From assembly GCA_029215795.1 (NCBI GenBank), contig JARDYH010000003.1, forward strand, positions 176,402,382 through 176,466,381: DNA of 64,000 nucleotides, read 5' to 3'. The DNA is from Anniella stebbinsi (Eukaryota > Chordata > Lepidosauria > Squamata > Anniellidae). The position numbers and the translations under genes are program-made. Below are positions 61,936 through 63,552 of the stretch, one piece after another (position 1 is the first letter of the stretch; every line of letters begins with the position of its first letter). A model generated the notes under the pieces. It searched no databases. It saw nothing but the letters and a program-made list of their open reading frames with translations, and was not told where the DNA came from.

Positions 61936-63552
61936 AGAAAGGGTAGAGGTCCTTGGCAGCTATTGGGGGGTATCTGTGGGTGCTCCAGTGGCCATGGTCA
62001 CTATGTTGGGGATCTCAGTGTAGGGTTTGAACCAGGGATCTTCCACATGCAAAGCATGTGTTCTACCACTGAGTGATGGTAGCATAGCAACTTGGAAGAG
62101 ATAAGAAAAAAACCCATTACGGGATTGGATTTTCACTCACGCAAGTTTGAATACAATTCAGTGAGGTCAGAGGTCCAAGTTCTCTCGCTCACACTTCAAC
62201 TAACAGCTGATTAGCGTCATGATGTATTTCTAACTCTAATCTGCTTAATGGTAGTACCAAGCCTGTCCTTCTGCAGACAGCAATGCTGAGTTCTTTGGTA
62301 GGTTTGCAGCAATCATTTGTCCTGTGCTACAGCATTATCTACATGTTGAAATTTGTTTTCATTCTCACTTTATTGTTAGTGGATTGAAGCAAATGTGATA
62401 CGGACAGTAGTGTGAGAAATTGAGAATGTGAGAAATTAATTTCTGAACTGGCAAGACTGTTCACCTATCCACCCCAAGTGTCTTATTACAGTGTATTTAA
62501 CATCTTAGCCAAGATTTAAAGTGGATCAAGTTTATGTTAATCTACTTTTAAGAACTGGTAATCTGAATCTGAAACCTGATTGGATTAACAGCACCATGAG
62601 CAATCACATTACAGGTACACTGTCTTAAAACATTCAACTGATAGAGACACACAGGAAACTGCTAAACTGATGACTATAGTAACTAAATATTAAGTTACAT
62701 GTTACCATCTGACTGTCTTGCCCAGAATTGAATAAATGTTCAGATTACCTAAATCAATTCGGAAAGCAAAGCATGTACACGCAGGTATATTGTACAGAAC
62801 TGATTTCTTGAAAAAATATATGCCTACAAAGCCTTGCATTTTCTTAACATTTTTACCCTTGGTTATAAACCTTGTAGACTTGAACTTATTTTCCTATAAG
62901 TGATCTCTCCATTGCAGAACTAGTTCACTCAGAGTGGTCGTGTAGGTAAAATTATATTTCAACCATTTTTGCCTGAAATACACAGTTCAGTTCTCTGCAG
63001 AGTTTCAGTAGCTATGATGGCTTTAAAAATATCACCTTAATTGACTTTCAAAATCTATCTTTAATTGGGCTAATGTGTTTGTGATTGATTACACAAAACA
63101 TTGTTAGGCAGAATGAAAAGAAAGGTTGCACAAGTCTTGACAATATACAAAATGAGATTTACTGATGTAAATAAGTGGCACATTGGAAAAATGTTTAATA
63201 AAGTCAGCTATGTTAACCAGGAAAGGGGTGTAGTTCATTACTGTAATCCAGACAGCCAATACTTTAGTGCATGTCTTCTACATGTAACAAGATTAAAATC
63301 CATAATTTCTAGACATTTTAAAGGCCTTTATGTGTTTCCTTTCAGAACAATACTCTACCAAATGTTGTTAACCCTTAAAACTTTTCATGATTTTTATGTA
63401 TTTTTCTTGCAAATTATCTAATGTATGTTATTGCTTTCCCAGCTTTAAGAAGAAAGTCTGCTAATCTTTCACACAGTGCCAGCAGTATACATCACTCTTC
63501 TATAGGTAACAAAAAAAGATCTACGCTTCCAGCCTCAGCTCTCATTCTTTAG
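1762..63552 (+). CDS. CCDC162: CCDC162-like coiled-coil protein, 3' part of gene (35 exons, joined)
   Basis: Thirty-five exons were assembled by hand from AG/GT boundaries. All junction phases agree, and the joined sequence (5,091 bases) is open to a TAG at 63550-63552, giving 1,696 residues numbered here from the first codon at 1762. The N-terminal part lies left of the window. Residues 1-1203 are mainly helical with few repeats; recognisable stretches are [20 protein letters not shown] (exon 3) and [15 protein letters not shown] (exon 4). Residues 1204-1660 are rich in E, K, Q and L with heptad-like spacing, so probably coiled coil. The tail is basic and serine-rich. I assign CCDC162 from remembered family resemblance, not from a search. 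In human the locus is annotated as pseudogene CCDC162P beside CD164. I know of no established biochemical function, and none is inferred. No signal peptide or membrane segment is seen. The frame is intact, so the gene looks functional. The gene is confident; the name less so. Confidence 0.75.
1918..2553. other. intron 1, nothing firm
   Basis: Overlapping minus-strand frames of about 87 codons at 2227-2503 resemble no protein I know and are not annotated. Confidence 0.5.
2554..2675 (+). CDS. CCDC162: exon 2 (residues 53-93)
   Basis: Acceptor atggcag, donor gtgaaa. Phase 0 in, 2 out, 122 bases. Starts [16 protein letters not shown]: an acidic DYDDDD run followed by a basic SRKKKDS end, suggesting an exposed linker. 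Confidence 0.85.
2676..3774. other. intron 2, nothing firm
   Basis: AT-moderate unique-looking sequence. No exon fits the phase 2 to phase 2 junction. Confidence 0.45.
3775..3904 (+). CDS. CCDC162: exon 3 (residues 93-136)
   Basis: Acceptor ggaaattag, donor gtaaaa. Completes a split Ser codon, then [18 protein letters not shown], ending [11 protein letters not shown]. Phase 0 out. One of the stretches that most suggest the CCDC162 family. Confidence 0.87.
3980..4143 (+). mobile_element. tRNA-derived SINE
   Basis: Starts gggcgtagctcagtgatagagc, a tRNA A box, followed by gctttgcatgcagaaga and a diverged B-box region. The 3' part (gagagctactgccagacagtg, ataaggcag) is the SINE body common in squamates. 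Not a working tRNA gene: the cloverleaf is not kept. Confidence 0.75.
4220..4423 (+). CDS. CCDC162: exon 4 (residues 137-204)
   Basis: Acceptor ttataccag, donor gtacaa. Phase 0 both ends, 204 bases. Starts [19 protein letters not shown], then a Ser/Thr/Gly/Ala-rich middle ([16 protein letters not shown]) and ends HYTPADYK. Confidence 0.88.
4685..5268. repeat. palindromic dispersed repeat, family D, copies around 'aacaaccca'
   Basis: At least two units made of ttcacatgtgaacc/acaacccat motifs in both orientations; bounds approximate. The same motifs recur at 60295-60620. Probably a non-autonomous DNA element with internal inverted repeats. Confidence 0.55.
5810..6002 (+). CDS. CCDC162: exon 5 (residues 205-269)
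   Basis: Acceptor ctgcacag after a long pyrimidine tract, donor gtaagg. Phase 0 in, 1 out. Starts [20 protein letters not shown] and ends [14 protein letters not shown]. Acidic/aromatic first half, helical second half. An open frame continues into the intron to 6199 but the consensus donor is at 6003. Confidence 0.88.
6003..7210. other. intron 5, left part
   Basis: Contains a CA-rich stretch near 6590-6660 and a diverged repeat beginning gggctctccaacatttttgggcc near 6370 that weakly resembles 19838-20000. No exon is seen. Confidence 0.45.
7211..7565 (+). mobile_element. family A CpG-rich inverted-repeat element, copy 1
   Basis: 355 bases from GGCTCCCTCTACAAG to CTTGTAGAGGCATCC, flanked on both sides by TAA. 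Dense in atgcgcattatcg-like palindromes and CpG, unlike the AT-rich intron. CTTGTAGAGG occurs twice at the right end (7502-7511 and 7551-7560). There is no coding capacity, so it is non-autonomous. The 3-base duplication is compatible with PIF/Harbinger, but no transposase is seen. Confidence 0.8.
7566..8381. other. intron 5, right part
   Basis: No repeat family or exon recognised. Confidence 0.45.
8382..8509 (+). CDS. CCDC162: exon 6 (residues 269-311)
   Basis: Acceptor ctttctgag, donor gtatag. Two bases complete the split Gly codon, then [20 protein letters not shown], ending [11 protein letters not shown]. Phase 0 out. Contains a run of five serines. Confidence 0.86.
8924..9124 (+). CDS. 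CCDC162: exon 7 (residues 312-378)
   Basis: Acceptor gttttttag, donor gtaaat. Phase 0 both ends, 67 codons. Starts [20 protein letters not shown] and ends [11 protein letters not shown]. Helical, with an aromatic/basic segment [14 protein letters not shown]. Confidence 0.9.
9137..9225 (-). mobile_element. CR1 LINE fragment, 3' end
   Basis: The tract atagaatcatagaatagtag followed by ttggaagggacc, then gccatcaagtccaaccccctgctcagg, is the classical sauropsid CR1 3' region. Only about 90 bases remain. Confidence 0.8.
9638..9759 (+). CDS. CCDC162: exon 8 (residues 379-419)
   Basis: Acceptor gaatttcag, donor gtgagt. Phase 0 in, 2 out. Starts [19 protein letters not shown] and ends QLIAVNNS. Confidence 0.88.
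9865..10264 (+). mobile_element. family B inverted-repeat element, copy 1
   Basis: Starts GGGGCTGGCTATATGC and ends ATGAAGACAGCTC, matching the GGGGCTGTCT/AGACAGCCCC ends of the better copy at 31310-31641. Contains the family's internal hairpin motif (aaaaagtcag...cccaacgtttt near 9975-10000), degraded here. GC-rich, no coding capacity. Confidence 0.6.
10265..10961. other. intron 8, right part
   Basis: AT-rich, no repeat family or exon recognised. Confidence 0.45.
10962..11190 (+). CDS. CCDC162: exon 9 (residues 419-495)
   Basis: Acceptor ccttttaaag after a run of C, donor gtacgt. One base completes a Pro codon, then [18 protein letters not shown], ending YGSQIQKD. Phase 0 out, 229 bases, the longest exon here. 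Confidence 0.88.
11258..11310. repeat. (TG)n/(CA)n microsatellite
   Basis: A TG run followed by aattatata and a CA run, so the two halves form an inverted repeat. Confidence 0.85.
11733..12270. repeat. dispersed repeat, family E, copy 1
   Basis: Shares segments with 21887-22275: ggagcaggagatgcacagga, and ttctgaagctt followed by tttaaagaa. Ends not resolved; class unknown. Confidence 0.45.
12534..12736 (+). CDS. CCDC162: exon 10 (residues 496-563)
   Basis: Acceptor cctgatag, donor gttagc. Phase 0 in, 2 out. Starts [19 protein letters not shown] and ends [11 protein letters not shown]. Strongly helical with E/K/Q-rich middle. Confidence 0.9.
12820..13050. mobile_element. SINE/LINE 3' tail repeat
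   Basis: Pattern tatcccacctttattc, caaggcagcttacata, caacaaccctttgaggtagg, ctaaccactacagcaccctgg. The same order of blocks recurs at 24895-25105 and in part at 17914-18050. Common squamate retroposon tail. Confidence 0.65.
13255..13365. repeat. family G palindromic repeat, copy 1
   Basis: Contains gggagttgtagaccaacagcc and ctctggagggc, the signature of a widespread squamate palindromic repeat (..ctccagatgt..ttggactacaactcccatc..). Others at 15478, 16448, 18050, 35175 and 39629. Confidence 0.6.
13518..13873 (-). mobile_element. family A element, copy 3 (old)
   Basis: Reverse orientation, from AGTGCCTCTACAAG to TTCTTGTAGAGGGGACC. Many CpG sites are mutated and the flanking triplets (CTG/TCT) do not match, so this is an older or damaged copy. 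Confidence 0.72.
14075..14233 (+). CDS. CCDC162: exon 11 (residues 563-616)
   Basis: Acceptor tatttag behind a pure C run (about 14055-14067), donor gtaaag. Completes an Arg codon, then [20 protein letters not shown], ending [10 protein letters not shown]. Phase 2 in and out. Confidence 0.88.
14234..15477. other. intron 11, left part
   Basis: Overlapping open frames near 14629-15163 on both strands carry no recognisable protein. No repeat family identified. Confidence 0.4.
15478..15575. repeat. family G palindromic repeat, copy 2
   Basis: cccaacctggcagcctccagg...gatgggagttgtatccaacatgg. Same family as 13255 and 16448. Confidence 0.65.
15637..15666. repeat. (TACA)n microsatellite
   Basis: Short tetranucleotide run with one substitution. 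Confidence 0.85.
16035..16125 (+). CDS. CCDC162: exon 12 (residues 616-646)
   Basis: Acceptor ctcttgcag, donor gtgact. Completes an Arg codon, then [20 protein letters not shown], ending RDSILQ. Phase 0 out, 91 bases. Confidence 0.87.
16448..16545. repeat. family G palindromic repeat, copy 3
   Basis: ccttccccaacctagctcc...gatgggagttgtagtccaac...ctggagggtgccaggttggg: both arms are present, so the unit folds back on itself. Confidence 0.7.
16909..17049 (+). CDS. CCDC162: exon 13 (residues 647-693)
   Basis: Acceptor ccttcag, donor gttagt. Phase 0 both ends, 47 codons. Starts [19 protein letters not shown] and ends [11 protein letters not shown]. Confidence 0.88.
17188..17220. repeat. TG/CA alternating repeat
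   Basis: tgtgtgtgtgcacacacgcacgcacaca: purine-pyrimidine alternation. Confidence 0.8.
17796..17864. repeat. perfect 34-base inverted repeat with 1-base centre
   Basis: Arms 17796-17829 and 17831-17864 are exact reverse complements around the single T at 17830 (arm start ggatatccaatacccc). A shorter imperfect copy of the same words follows to about 17905. Confidence 0.9.
17914..18180. mobile_element. SINE tail repeat joined to family G copy 4
   Basis: 17914-18050 has cctaagaggtaggttagtctg and ggtttgaacccaggtctccc, the retroposon-tail words. 18060-18180 has ctccagatgtactggattac and ctggagggcaccgggttgag of family G. Confidence 0.55.
18540..19015 (-). mobile_element. CR1/L2-type LINE 3' end, diverged
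   Basis: Same order as the better copy at 28160-28925: a tract resembling tactataccg...aatggttcc, then ggtgccaccactgagaaggc, gtaaggcctcctcagaaga and ctttgtatttcaacagcaaaac. Read on the minus strand these are remnants of an ORF2 C-terminus. Confidence 0.55.
19835..20095. repeat. dispersed repeat, unknown class
   Basis: Starts ggggtccccaatggttttgg, then ggtgggcacatttggaattt and acaaaatggctgcc. Recognisable as an interspersed repeat type; class not determined. Confidence 0.45.
20192..20546 (+). mobile_element. family A element, copy 2
   Basis: 355 bases from GGTCCCCTCTACAAG to CTTGTAGAGGCAGCC, flanks TAC/TAT. Same internal order as copy 1, including the doubled CTTGTAGAGG at the right end. Confidence 0.8.
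20700..20851 (+). CDS. CCDC162: exon 14 (residues 694-744)
   Basis: Acceptor acatttcag, donor gtagta. Phase 0 in, 2 out. Starts [20 protein letters not shown], a serine-rich low-complexity stretch, then a more ordered [20 protein letters not shown]. Confidence 0.87.
21612..21723 (+). CDS. CCDC162: exon 15 (residues 744-781)
   Basis: Acceptor attctccag, donor gtaagt (consensus). Completes an Arg codon, then [20 protein letters not shown], ending GSRMQNP. Phase 0 out. Confidence 0.87.
21887..22275. repeat. dispersed repeat, family E, copy 2
   Basis: Shares ggagcaggagatgcacagga and neighbouring words with 11733-12270. Bounds approximate. Confidence 0.45.
22684..22733 (+). CDS. CCDC162: exon 16, small exon (residues 782-798)
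   Basis: Acceptor ttgttgtag, donor gtaagt. Only 50 bases: [16 protein letters not shown] plus two bases of a split Lys codon finished in exon 17. Accepted because phase and frame fit both neighbours and both splice signals are strong. Confidence 0.82.
22734..23647. other. intron 16, left part
   Basis: No exon and no confident repeat. A pyrimidine/G-rich patch lies at 23036-23070. Confidence 0.4.
23648..24058 (+). mobile_element. family B element, copy 2
   Basis: From GGGGCTATCTATACG to GAAGACAGCTCCCC. Carries the internal hairpin aaaagttgggg-actta-ccccaactttt at 23767-23793. Confidence 0.68.
24551..24727 (+). CDS. CCDC162: exon 17 (residues 798-857)
   Basis: Acceptor actgttttag, donor gtttgt (weaker than the others). 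Phase 2 in and out. Starts [20 protein letters not shown] and ends in a lysine/glutamate-rich helix [14 protein letters not shown]. Confidence 0.85.
24895..25105. mobile_element. SINE/LINE 3' tail repeat
   Basis: attgtacctttcctccacgg, agcaaccctgtgaagtaggt and aacactaaccactacaacc, same block order as 12820-13050. Confidence 0.65.
25878..26439 (-). mobile_element. solo LTR, family L1s, copy 1
   Basis: 562 bases, starts TGTCAGGATTCC. The right end is mutated (CCTAATA instead of the CCTGACA of copy 2). Flanks CCCTT/CCCTC form a near-perfect 5-base target duplication. Orientation minus: an AATAAA on that strand lies about 70 bases from the end, as in an R/U5 region. An old retroviral or LTR-retrotransposon remnant; no gag, pol or env coding seen. 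Confidence 0.75.
26525..26725 (-). mobile_element. LINE 3' tail fragment
   Basis: tctctctgggtggttcacaa followed by A-rich ataataataaaaa: the 3' tail also seen at 28190, 52080 and 57190. Confidence 0.6.
28160..28925 (-). mobile_element. non-LTR retrotransposon 3' end (CR1/L2-like) with ORF2 C-terminus
   Basis: Minus strand: open frame 28919 to 28380 (179 codons) with [57 protein letters not shown] and [13 protein letters not shown]. These are typical words of the reverse-transcriptase C-terminal region of CR1/L2/Rex-like LINEs. The 3' end follows with ccgccccatagccgaagctc and a TTTA repeat. The upstream RT domain is missing, so this is 5'-truncated. Confidence 0.82.
29115..29269 (+). CDS. CCDC162: exon 18 (residues 857-909)
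   Basis: Two AGs lie 11 bases apart, at 29103 and 29114. Only the second keeps the frame; the first gives TGA after a few codons. Starts (R)[18 protein letters not shown] and ends [12 protein letters not shown]. Donor gttagt, phase 1 out. Confidence 0.84.
29270..30476. other. intron 18, left part
   Basis: No exon. Short blocks such as cattgaaatcaatgtgac (29870-29890) and tttactcagaagtaagtccc (30115-30135) belong to the dispersed repeat also seen near 389 and 37760. Confidence 0.45.
30477..30978 (+). mobile_element. family B element, copy 3, long foldback arms
   Basis: Hairpin motif aaaaggttgggcacttaccccacg near 30735. In addition about 90 bases near 30540-30630 pair in reverse with about 30850-30960 (gagcaccgggaagggaagag against ctcttcccttcccggtgctc). 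End points approximate. Confidence 0.55.
31310..31641 (-). mobile_element. family B element, copy 4 (best ends)
   Basis: 332 bases between GGGGCTGTCT and AGACAGCCCC, a perfect 10-base terminal inverted repeat. Internal hairpin ttgaaaaagtcgggg-taaat-ccccgactttttcaa at 31513-31547. No target duplication is evident (flanks CAG/TAA). Confidence 0.75.
31671..31905. repeat. family F repeat, copy 1
   Basis: Starts gggtgcttccagatgag; contains catgcacagaagtt, ttttccatctttttccttac and gctgcacaatgccttctg. Shares this order with 37968 and 56535. Confidence 0.6.
32082..32220 (+). CDS. CCDC162: exon 19 (residues 909-955)
   Basis: Acceptor gggttccag, donor gtaaga. Two bases complete a Gly codon, then [20 protein letters not shown], ending DAAVRHSM. 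Phase 2 out. Helical, coiled-coil-like first half. Confidence 0.88.
32570..32890. mobile_element. palindromic element, family H (321 bases)
   Basis: Ends ATAGGGTGACCATATG and CATATGGTCACACTAT. The whole unit folds back on itself: the core arms gcaggagccctgccctctt (32705-32723) and aagagggcagggctcctgc (32736-32754) are exact reverse complements around 12 bases. A foldback-type non-autonomous DNA element. Confidence 0.75.
32891..34524. other. intron 19, right part
   Basis: Mostly unique-looking. A minus-strand frame of 126 codons (33755-34135) shows no recognised domain and is not called. Confidence 0.4.
34525..34678 (+). CDS. CCDC162: exon 20 (residues 955-1006)
   Basis: Acceptor atcctccag, donor gtaagc. 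Completes an Arg codon, then [20 protein letters not shown], ending [11 protein letters not shown]. Phase 0 out. Confidence 0.87.
34790..35145 (+). mobile_element. family A element, copy 4
   Basis: 356 bases from a damaged GACCCCCTCTAG end to CGTGTAGAGGCAGCC. Exact TCT flanks on both sides. The left third differs from other copies (tgtatatgcttgtacgcagg), while the right half is typical. Confidence 0.76.
35175..35310. repeat. family G palindromic repeat, copy 5
   Basis: cttccccaacctggggctgtccagatgtgttggactg...gatttatgggagttgcagtaccgcacatctggag: two arms. Confidence 0.7.
35313..35751 (-). mobile_element. family B element, copy 5
   Basis: Contains caaccaatcactggtcgcaatccacc, gatcggccacggaatg and a decayed hairpin aaaaattgagtttaatcccaaac near 35606. 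Same order as the copy at 31310; ends approximate. Confidence 0.6.
35752..36820. other. intron 20, middle
   Basis: Contains a LINE tail fragment near 36375-36440 (tgtattgccaattagttgaagc, tctgggcagtttataaaacc) and the exon-like segment at 36488-36559 discussed in the findings. Confidence 0.45.
36821..36841. repeat. (TG)n microsatellite
   Basis: About ten TG units, roughly 50 bases upstream of the exon 21 acceptor. Confidence 0.85.
36889..36984 (+). CDS. CCDC162: exon 21 (residues 1007-1038)
   Basis: Acceptor ttgttttag, donor gtatgg. Phase 0 both ends, 32 codons: [19 protein letters not shown] then [13 protein letters not shown]. The other two frames contain stops. Confidence 0.85.
37277..37420 (+). 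CDS. CCDC162: exon 22 (residues 1039-1086)
   Basis: Acceptor cttttctag, donor gtaaaa. Phase 0 both ends, 48 codons. Starts [20 protein letters not shown] and ends [11 protein letters not shown]. Confidence 0.89.
37755..37965. repeat. dispersed repeat with 'cccattgatttcaatggg' words
   Basis: Contains tgtctacttagaagtaagtcccattgag, gtgtaggattgcagcc and cccattgatttcaatgggtc. Related blocks at 389-560, 29870-29950, 30115-30185 and 51080-51170. Confidence 0.55.
37968..38192. repeat. family F repeat, copy 2
   Basis: Starts gggtgctgccagaagtggc and ends agtctggaagcactca, with the same inner words as 31671. The ends are inverted repeats of each other (gggtgctnccaga/tctggaagcac). Confidence 0.62.
38194..38355. 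mobile_element. inverted-repeat element, family C, copy 2
   Basis: 162 bases between CCTGTTCAGACGACATGC and TGTTGTCTGAACAGG. The inner part carries ccatggtggtta/taaccatggc in both directions. A clean small non-autonomous DNA element. Confidence 0.72.
38596..38807 (+). CDS. CCDC162: exon 23 (residues 1087-1157)
   Basis: Acceptor taatttcag, donor gtaagt. Phase 0 in, 2 out. Starts [20 protein letters not shown] and ends LYKQFSELY. The second half ([19 protein letters not shown]) is helical. Confidence 0.89.
39157..39511 (+). mobile_element. family A element, copy 5
   Basis: 355 bases from GGCCCCCTCCACAAG to CGTGTGGAGGAGGCC. Exact TAA flanks. Both ends carry the same TCTAC to TCCAC change, so the two termini changed together. 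Confidence 0.82.
39629..39746. repeat. family G palindromic repeat, copy 6
   Basis: ccttccccaacttggtaacctccagatatg...catctggaaggcatcaggttgggg, both arms present. Confidence 0.7.
39747..40859. other. intron 23, right part
   Basis: No exon or repeat family recognised. Confidence 0.4.
40860..40998 (+). CDS. CCDC162: exon 24 (residues 1157-1203)
   Basis: Acceptor tttttctag, donor gtaaag. Completes an Asp codon, then [20 protein letters not shown], ending SDVEIKTHQ. Phase 0 out. Confidence 0.88.
41602..41722 (+). CDS. CCDC162: exon 25 (residues 1204-1244), start of coiled-coil part
   Basis: Acceptor tgatcctag, donor gtaaca. Phase 0 in, 1 out. Starts [20 protein letters not shown] with leucine/isoleucine heptad spacing; ends REERNLPT. 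Confidence 0.87.
41723..43529. other. intron 25, left part
   Basis: Segment 41750-41960 has words related to families E and F (tgcttctggatggcaggctc, acacaggagggttac). The rest is not recognised. A + strand frame of 138 codons (43134-43550) runs into the CR1 fragment and is not called. Confidence 0.4.
43731..44074 (-). mobile_element. family A element, copy 6, inside CR1
   Basis: 344 bases from GGTGCCTCTACAAGAG to CCTTGTAGAGGGAGCC. Exact GAA flanks. About ten bases shorter than the norm through a small internal loss. Confidence 0.82.
44312..45212 (+). mobile_element. family A element, copy 7, carrying foreign GC-rich DNA, inside CR1
   Basis: 901 bases from GGTCCCCTCTACAAGG to CTTGTAGAGGCAGCC with exact TCT flanks. 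Left family sequence runs to about 44412 and right family sequence resumes near 45040. The roughly 90 bases normally between are replaced by about 627 unrelated bases. See the separate entry for the insert. Confidence 0.85.
44413..45039. other. GC-rich CpG-island-like insert within family A copy 7
   Basis: Very CpG- and GC-rich with CTC and CCG runs (44496-44513, 44596-44610), unlike any other part of the window. It holds an ATG in strong context (G at -3 and +4) at 44735 with a 47-codon frame [15 protein letters not shown]..., closed by TAG at 44876. A longer frame without ATG covers 44478-44948. It looks like the promoter or first exon of some host gene. The source gene is not identified and coding is not proven. 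Confidence 0.6.
45304..45657 (-). mobile_element. family A element, copy 8
   Basis: 354 bases from GGTGCCTCTACAAGAG to CCTTGTAGAGGGGGCC. Very like copy 6 and CpG-rich. The flanking triplets (GAG/TGG) do not match. Confidence 0.78.
45852..45961 (+). CDS. CCDC162: exon 26 (residues 1244-1280)
   Basis: Acceptor gttctttcag, donor gtattt. Two bases complete a Glu codon, then [20 protein letters not shown], ending ENHREMDAE. Phase 0 out. The same frame stays open upstream to about 45794, but the pyrimidine tract and phase fix this start. Confidence 0.85.
45962..46939. other. intron 26
   Basis: Contains a run of about 16 C at 46146-46161. Two other frames overlapping 46069-46362 have no protein character. 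No exon seen. Confidence 0.45.
46940..47089 (+). CDS. CCDC162: exon 27 (residues 1281-1330)
   Basis: Acceptor ccccctcag, donor gtactt. Phase 0 both ends, 50 codons. Starts [20 protein letters not shown] and ends HQLLYQKEQ. Confidence 0.88.
47259..47312 (+). CDS. CCDC162: exon 28, small exon (residues 1331-1348)
   Basis: Acceptor tcaatttcag, donor gttagt. Only 18 codons, [18 protein letters not shown], phase 0 both ends, so skipping it would keep the frame. Confidence 0.82.
47457..47624 (+). CDS. CCDC162: exon 29 (residues 1349-1404), coiled coil
   Basis: Acceptor ttttgatag, donor gtaggt. Phase 0 both ends, 56 codons. Starts [20 protein letters not shown] with clear heptads; ends [14 protein letters not shown]. 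Confidence 0.9.
47758..48319 (-). mobile_element. solo LTR, family L1s, copy 2
   Basis: 562 bases, TGTCATG...CCTGACA, with exact CTCCT duplications at 47753-47757 and 48320-48324. Same length and order as 25878-26439. AATAAA on the minus strand lies near the 3' end. No internal viral genes remain, so recombination between LTRs is inferred. Confidence 0.85.
48843..49320 (-). mobile_element. CR1/L2-type LINE 3' end
   Basis: ttcagggcagtttacaatac, ggggccaccactgatagagc and ataggcagccaatgtaac match in order the copy at 28190-28730. Frames are broken. Confidence 0.62.
49893..50045 (+). CDS. CCDC162: exon 30 (residues 1405-1455)
   Basis: Acceptor gtggctgcag, donor gtaggt. Phase 0 both ends, 51 codons. 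Starts [20 protein letters not shown], basic middle [10 protein letters not shown], ends DTLEEHLSQ. Confidence 0.9.
50440..50825 (+). mobile_element. family B element, copy 6
   Basis: Hairpin aaaaaagtcagggacttaccccaactttttt near 50541-50571. Foldback words aaccccatgctttc (about 50720) and gaaagcatggggtt (about 50772) face each other. Ends approximate. Confidence 0.58.
50826..51657. other. intron 30, right part
   Basis: Contains the dispersed ctactcagaagtaaagc / gtgtaggattgcagcc block at 51080-51175. Otherwise nothing recognised. Confidence 0.45.
51658..51789 (+). CDS. CCDC162: exon 31 (residues 1456-1499), coiled coil, tandem acceptor
   Basis: Acceptor region ttagcag is a TAGCAG tandem site: starting at 51655 instead would add one Gln. 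Phase 0 both ends. Starts [20 protein letters not shown] and ends SAMLRDVEK. Donor gtgaga. Confidence 0.87.
52035..52800 (-). mobile_element. two adjacent CR1/L2-type LINE 3' ends
   Basis: 52040-52550 and 52553-52800 each carry the same ORF2 C-terminal remnants read on the minus strand. The second is very close to 28380-28620 (cttgacctggtgctgaaaag, cgttccacatttggggggcc), so the two were probably independent insertions. Confidence 0.68.
53357..53509 (+). CDS. CCDC162: exon 32 (residues 1500-1550), coiled coil
   Basis: Acceptor cattcacag, donor gtacat. Phase 0 both ends, 51 codons. Starts [20 protein letters not shown] and ends [13 protein letters not shown], a strong coiled-coil segment. Confidence 0.89.
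53510..54557. other. intron 32, left part
   Basis: No exon or firm repeat. A patch near 54310-54370 (ggcaacgtggagcccacggg) resembles the repeat at 19835. Confidence 0.4.
54558..55075. repeat. GC-rich array of alternating inverted units
   Basis: Starts agggtgaccagatcgcccgg, like family H. Then about four units of roughly 110 bases alternate in direction: gaagaggcgggagagggcc / ggccctctcccacctcttc, and ctctggcctcctcggggttt / aaaccccaaggaggccagag. Overlapping frames on the minus strand (up to 177 codons) reflect base composition, not a gene. Confidence 0.75.
55095..55275. repeat. G/T-rich strand-biased stretch
   Basis: Almost only G and T on the + strand, with several runs of three or more G (gggggtgggtgg, ggcggggggg). 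Confidence 0.7.
55836..55871. repeat. (TG)n microsatellite
   Basis: About 17 TG units. Confidence 0.92.
56535..56692. repeat. family F repeat, copy 3
   Basis: catccagatgacatcgac..., cagttaaggaggaaaagatgg, gctgcacaatgccttctgg, gtctggaagcaccc; same order as 31671 and 37968. Confidence 0.6.
57147..57390 (-). mobile_element. LINE 3' tail inserted in the Tc1 element
   Basis: atactgccccatagccgaagctctctgggtgg followed by A-rich tracts, the same tail as 28190. Bounds approximate. Confidence 0.65.
57503..58179. mobile_element. solo LTR inserted in the Tc1 element
   Basis: 677 bases, TGTCCAGG...CCTTCACA, with exact CTCTC duplications at 57498-57502 and 58180-58184. Different family from the 562-base LTRs. 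Removing it with one CTCTC restores the Tc1 order. No viral coding is left; orientation undecided. Confidence 0.78.
59044..59225 (-). mobile_element. L1-like ORF2 fragment
   Basis: Minus strand reads [20 protein letters not shown] then [20 protein letters not shown], resembling the region after the RT core in L1 ORF2. It ends within about 30 bases of exon 33. Confidence 0.55.
59253..59462 (+). CDS. CCDC162: exon 33 (residues 1551-1620), coiled coil
   Basis: Acceptor tacacacacag, donor gtaagc. Phase 0 both ends, 70 codons. Starts [20 protein letters not shown] and ends KVKKEIQQ. The acceptor lies just downstream of an L1-like fragment, and its pyrimidine tract is poor. Confidence 0.88.
59555..59675 (+). 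CDS. CCDC162: exon 34 (residues 1621-1661)
   Basis: Acceptor atattgatag, donor gtacaa. Phase 0 in, 1 out. Starts [20 protein letters not shown] and ends TSQRTSPA. Last coiled-coil helix before the tail. Confidence 0.87.
59676..60294. other. intron 34, left part
   Basis: No exon or recognised repeat. Confidence 0.45.
60295..60620. repeat. family D palindromic repeat
   Basis: acaacccaacaacaaaccatgg, ggttcacacgtaacagcaag, ttcacatgtaacaacaaccc: same motifs as 4685-5268. Confidence 0.58.
60663..60712. repeat. (ATT)n(AAT)n microsatellite
   Basis: ATT units that switch to AAT units. Sits at the 3' end of the minus-strand LINE next to it. Confidence 0.85.
60700..61905 (-). mobile_element. R4/Dong-like LINE relic with restriction-like endonuclease remnant
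   Basis: Read on the minus strand: [20 protein letters not shown] then REKYTPLA near 61000-60900, the typical D..P.D.N...KE.EK..KY block of the C-terminal endonuclease in R4/Dong/NeSL LINEs. It is followed by a diverged VRKFL-type end. The 3' segment (ggcagtttttctagatgg to ttttcctgttgccatag) is present twice, at 60710-60905 and 61640-61890. Many stops, so dead. Confidence 0.68.
61904..61934. repeat. (ATT)n microsatellite
   Basis: About ten ATT units at the end of the second LINE 3' segment. Confidence 0.9.
61960..62095 (-). mobile_element. tRNA-derived SINE, reverse
   Basis: The reverse complement reads ctcagtggtagaacacatgc (A box), ...gatccctggttcaaaccc (B box). Same SINE type as 3980-4143, but the promoter boxes are better kept here. 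Confidence 0.75.
62096..63442. other. intron 34, right part
   Basis: AT-rich. A 106-codon + strand frame at 63101-63421 is open but resembles no protein, and the region lacks splice signals joining it to exons 34 or 35. Confidence 0.45.
63443..63552 (+). CDS. CCDC162: exon 35, last coding exon seen (residues 1661-1696 and stop)
   Basis: Acceptor tttcccag. Two bases complete an Ala codon, then [20 protein letters not shown], ending ASALIL before TAG at 63550. The tail is basic and serine-rich. A donor-like site (tatag/gtaac) sits at 63505/63506, so a further exon beyond the window is possible. No AATAAA is seen in the remaining 448 bases. Confidence 0.7.

Noticed and set aside
63101..63421. 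106-codon + strand frame next to the last exon
   Set aside because: AT-rich, no resemblance to any protein I know, no joining splice sites.
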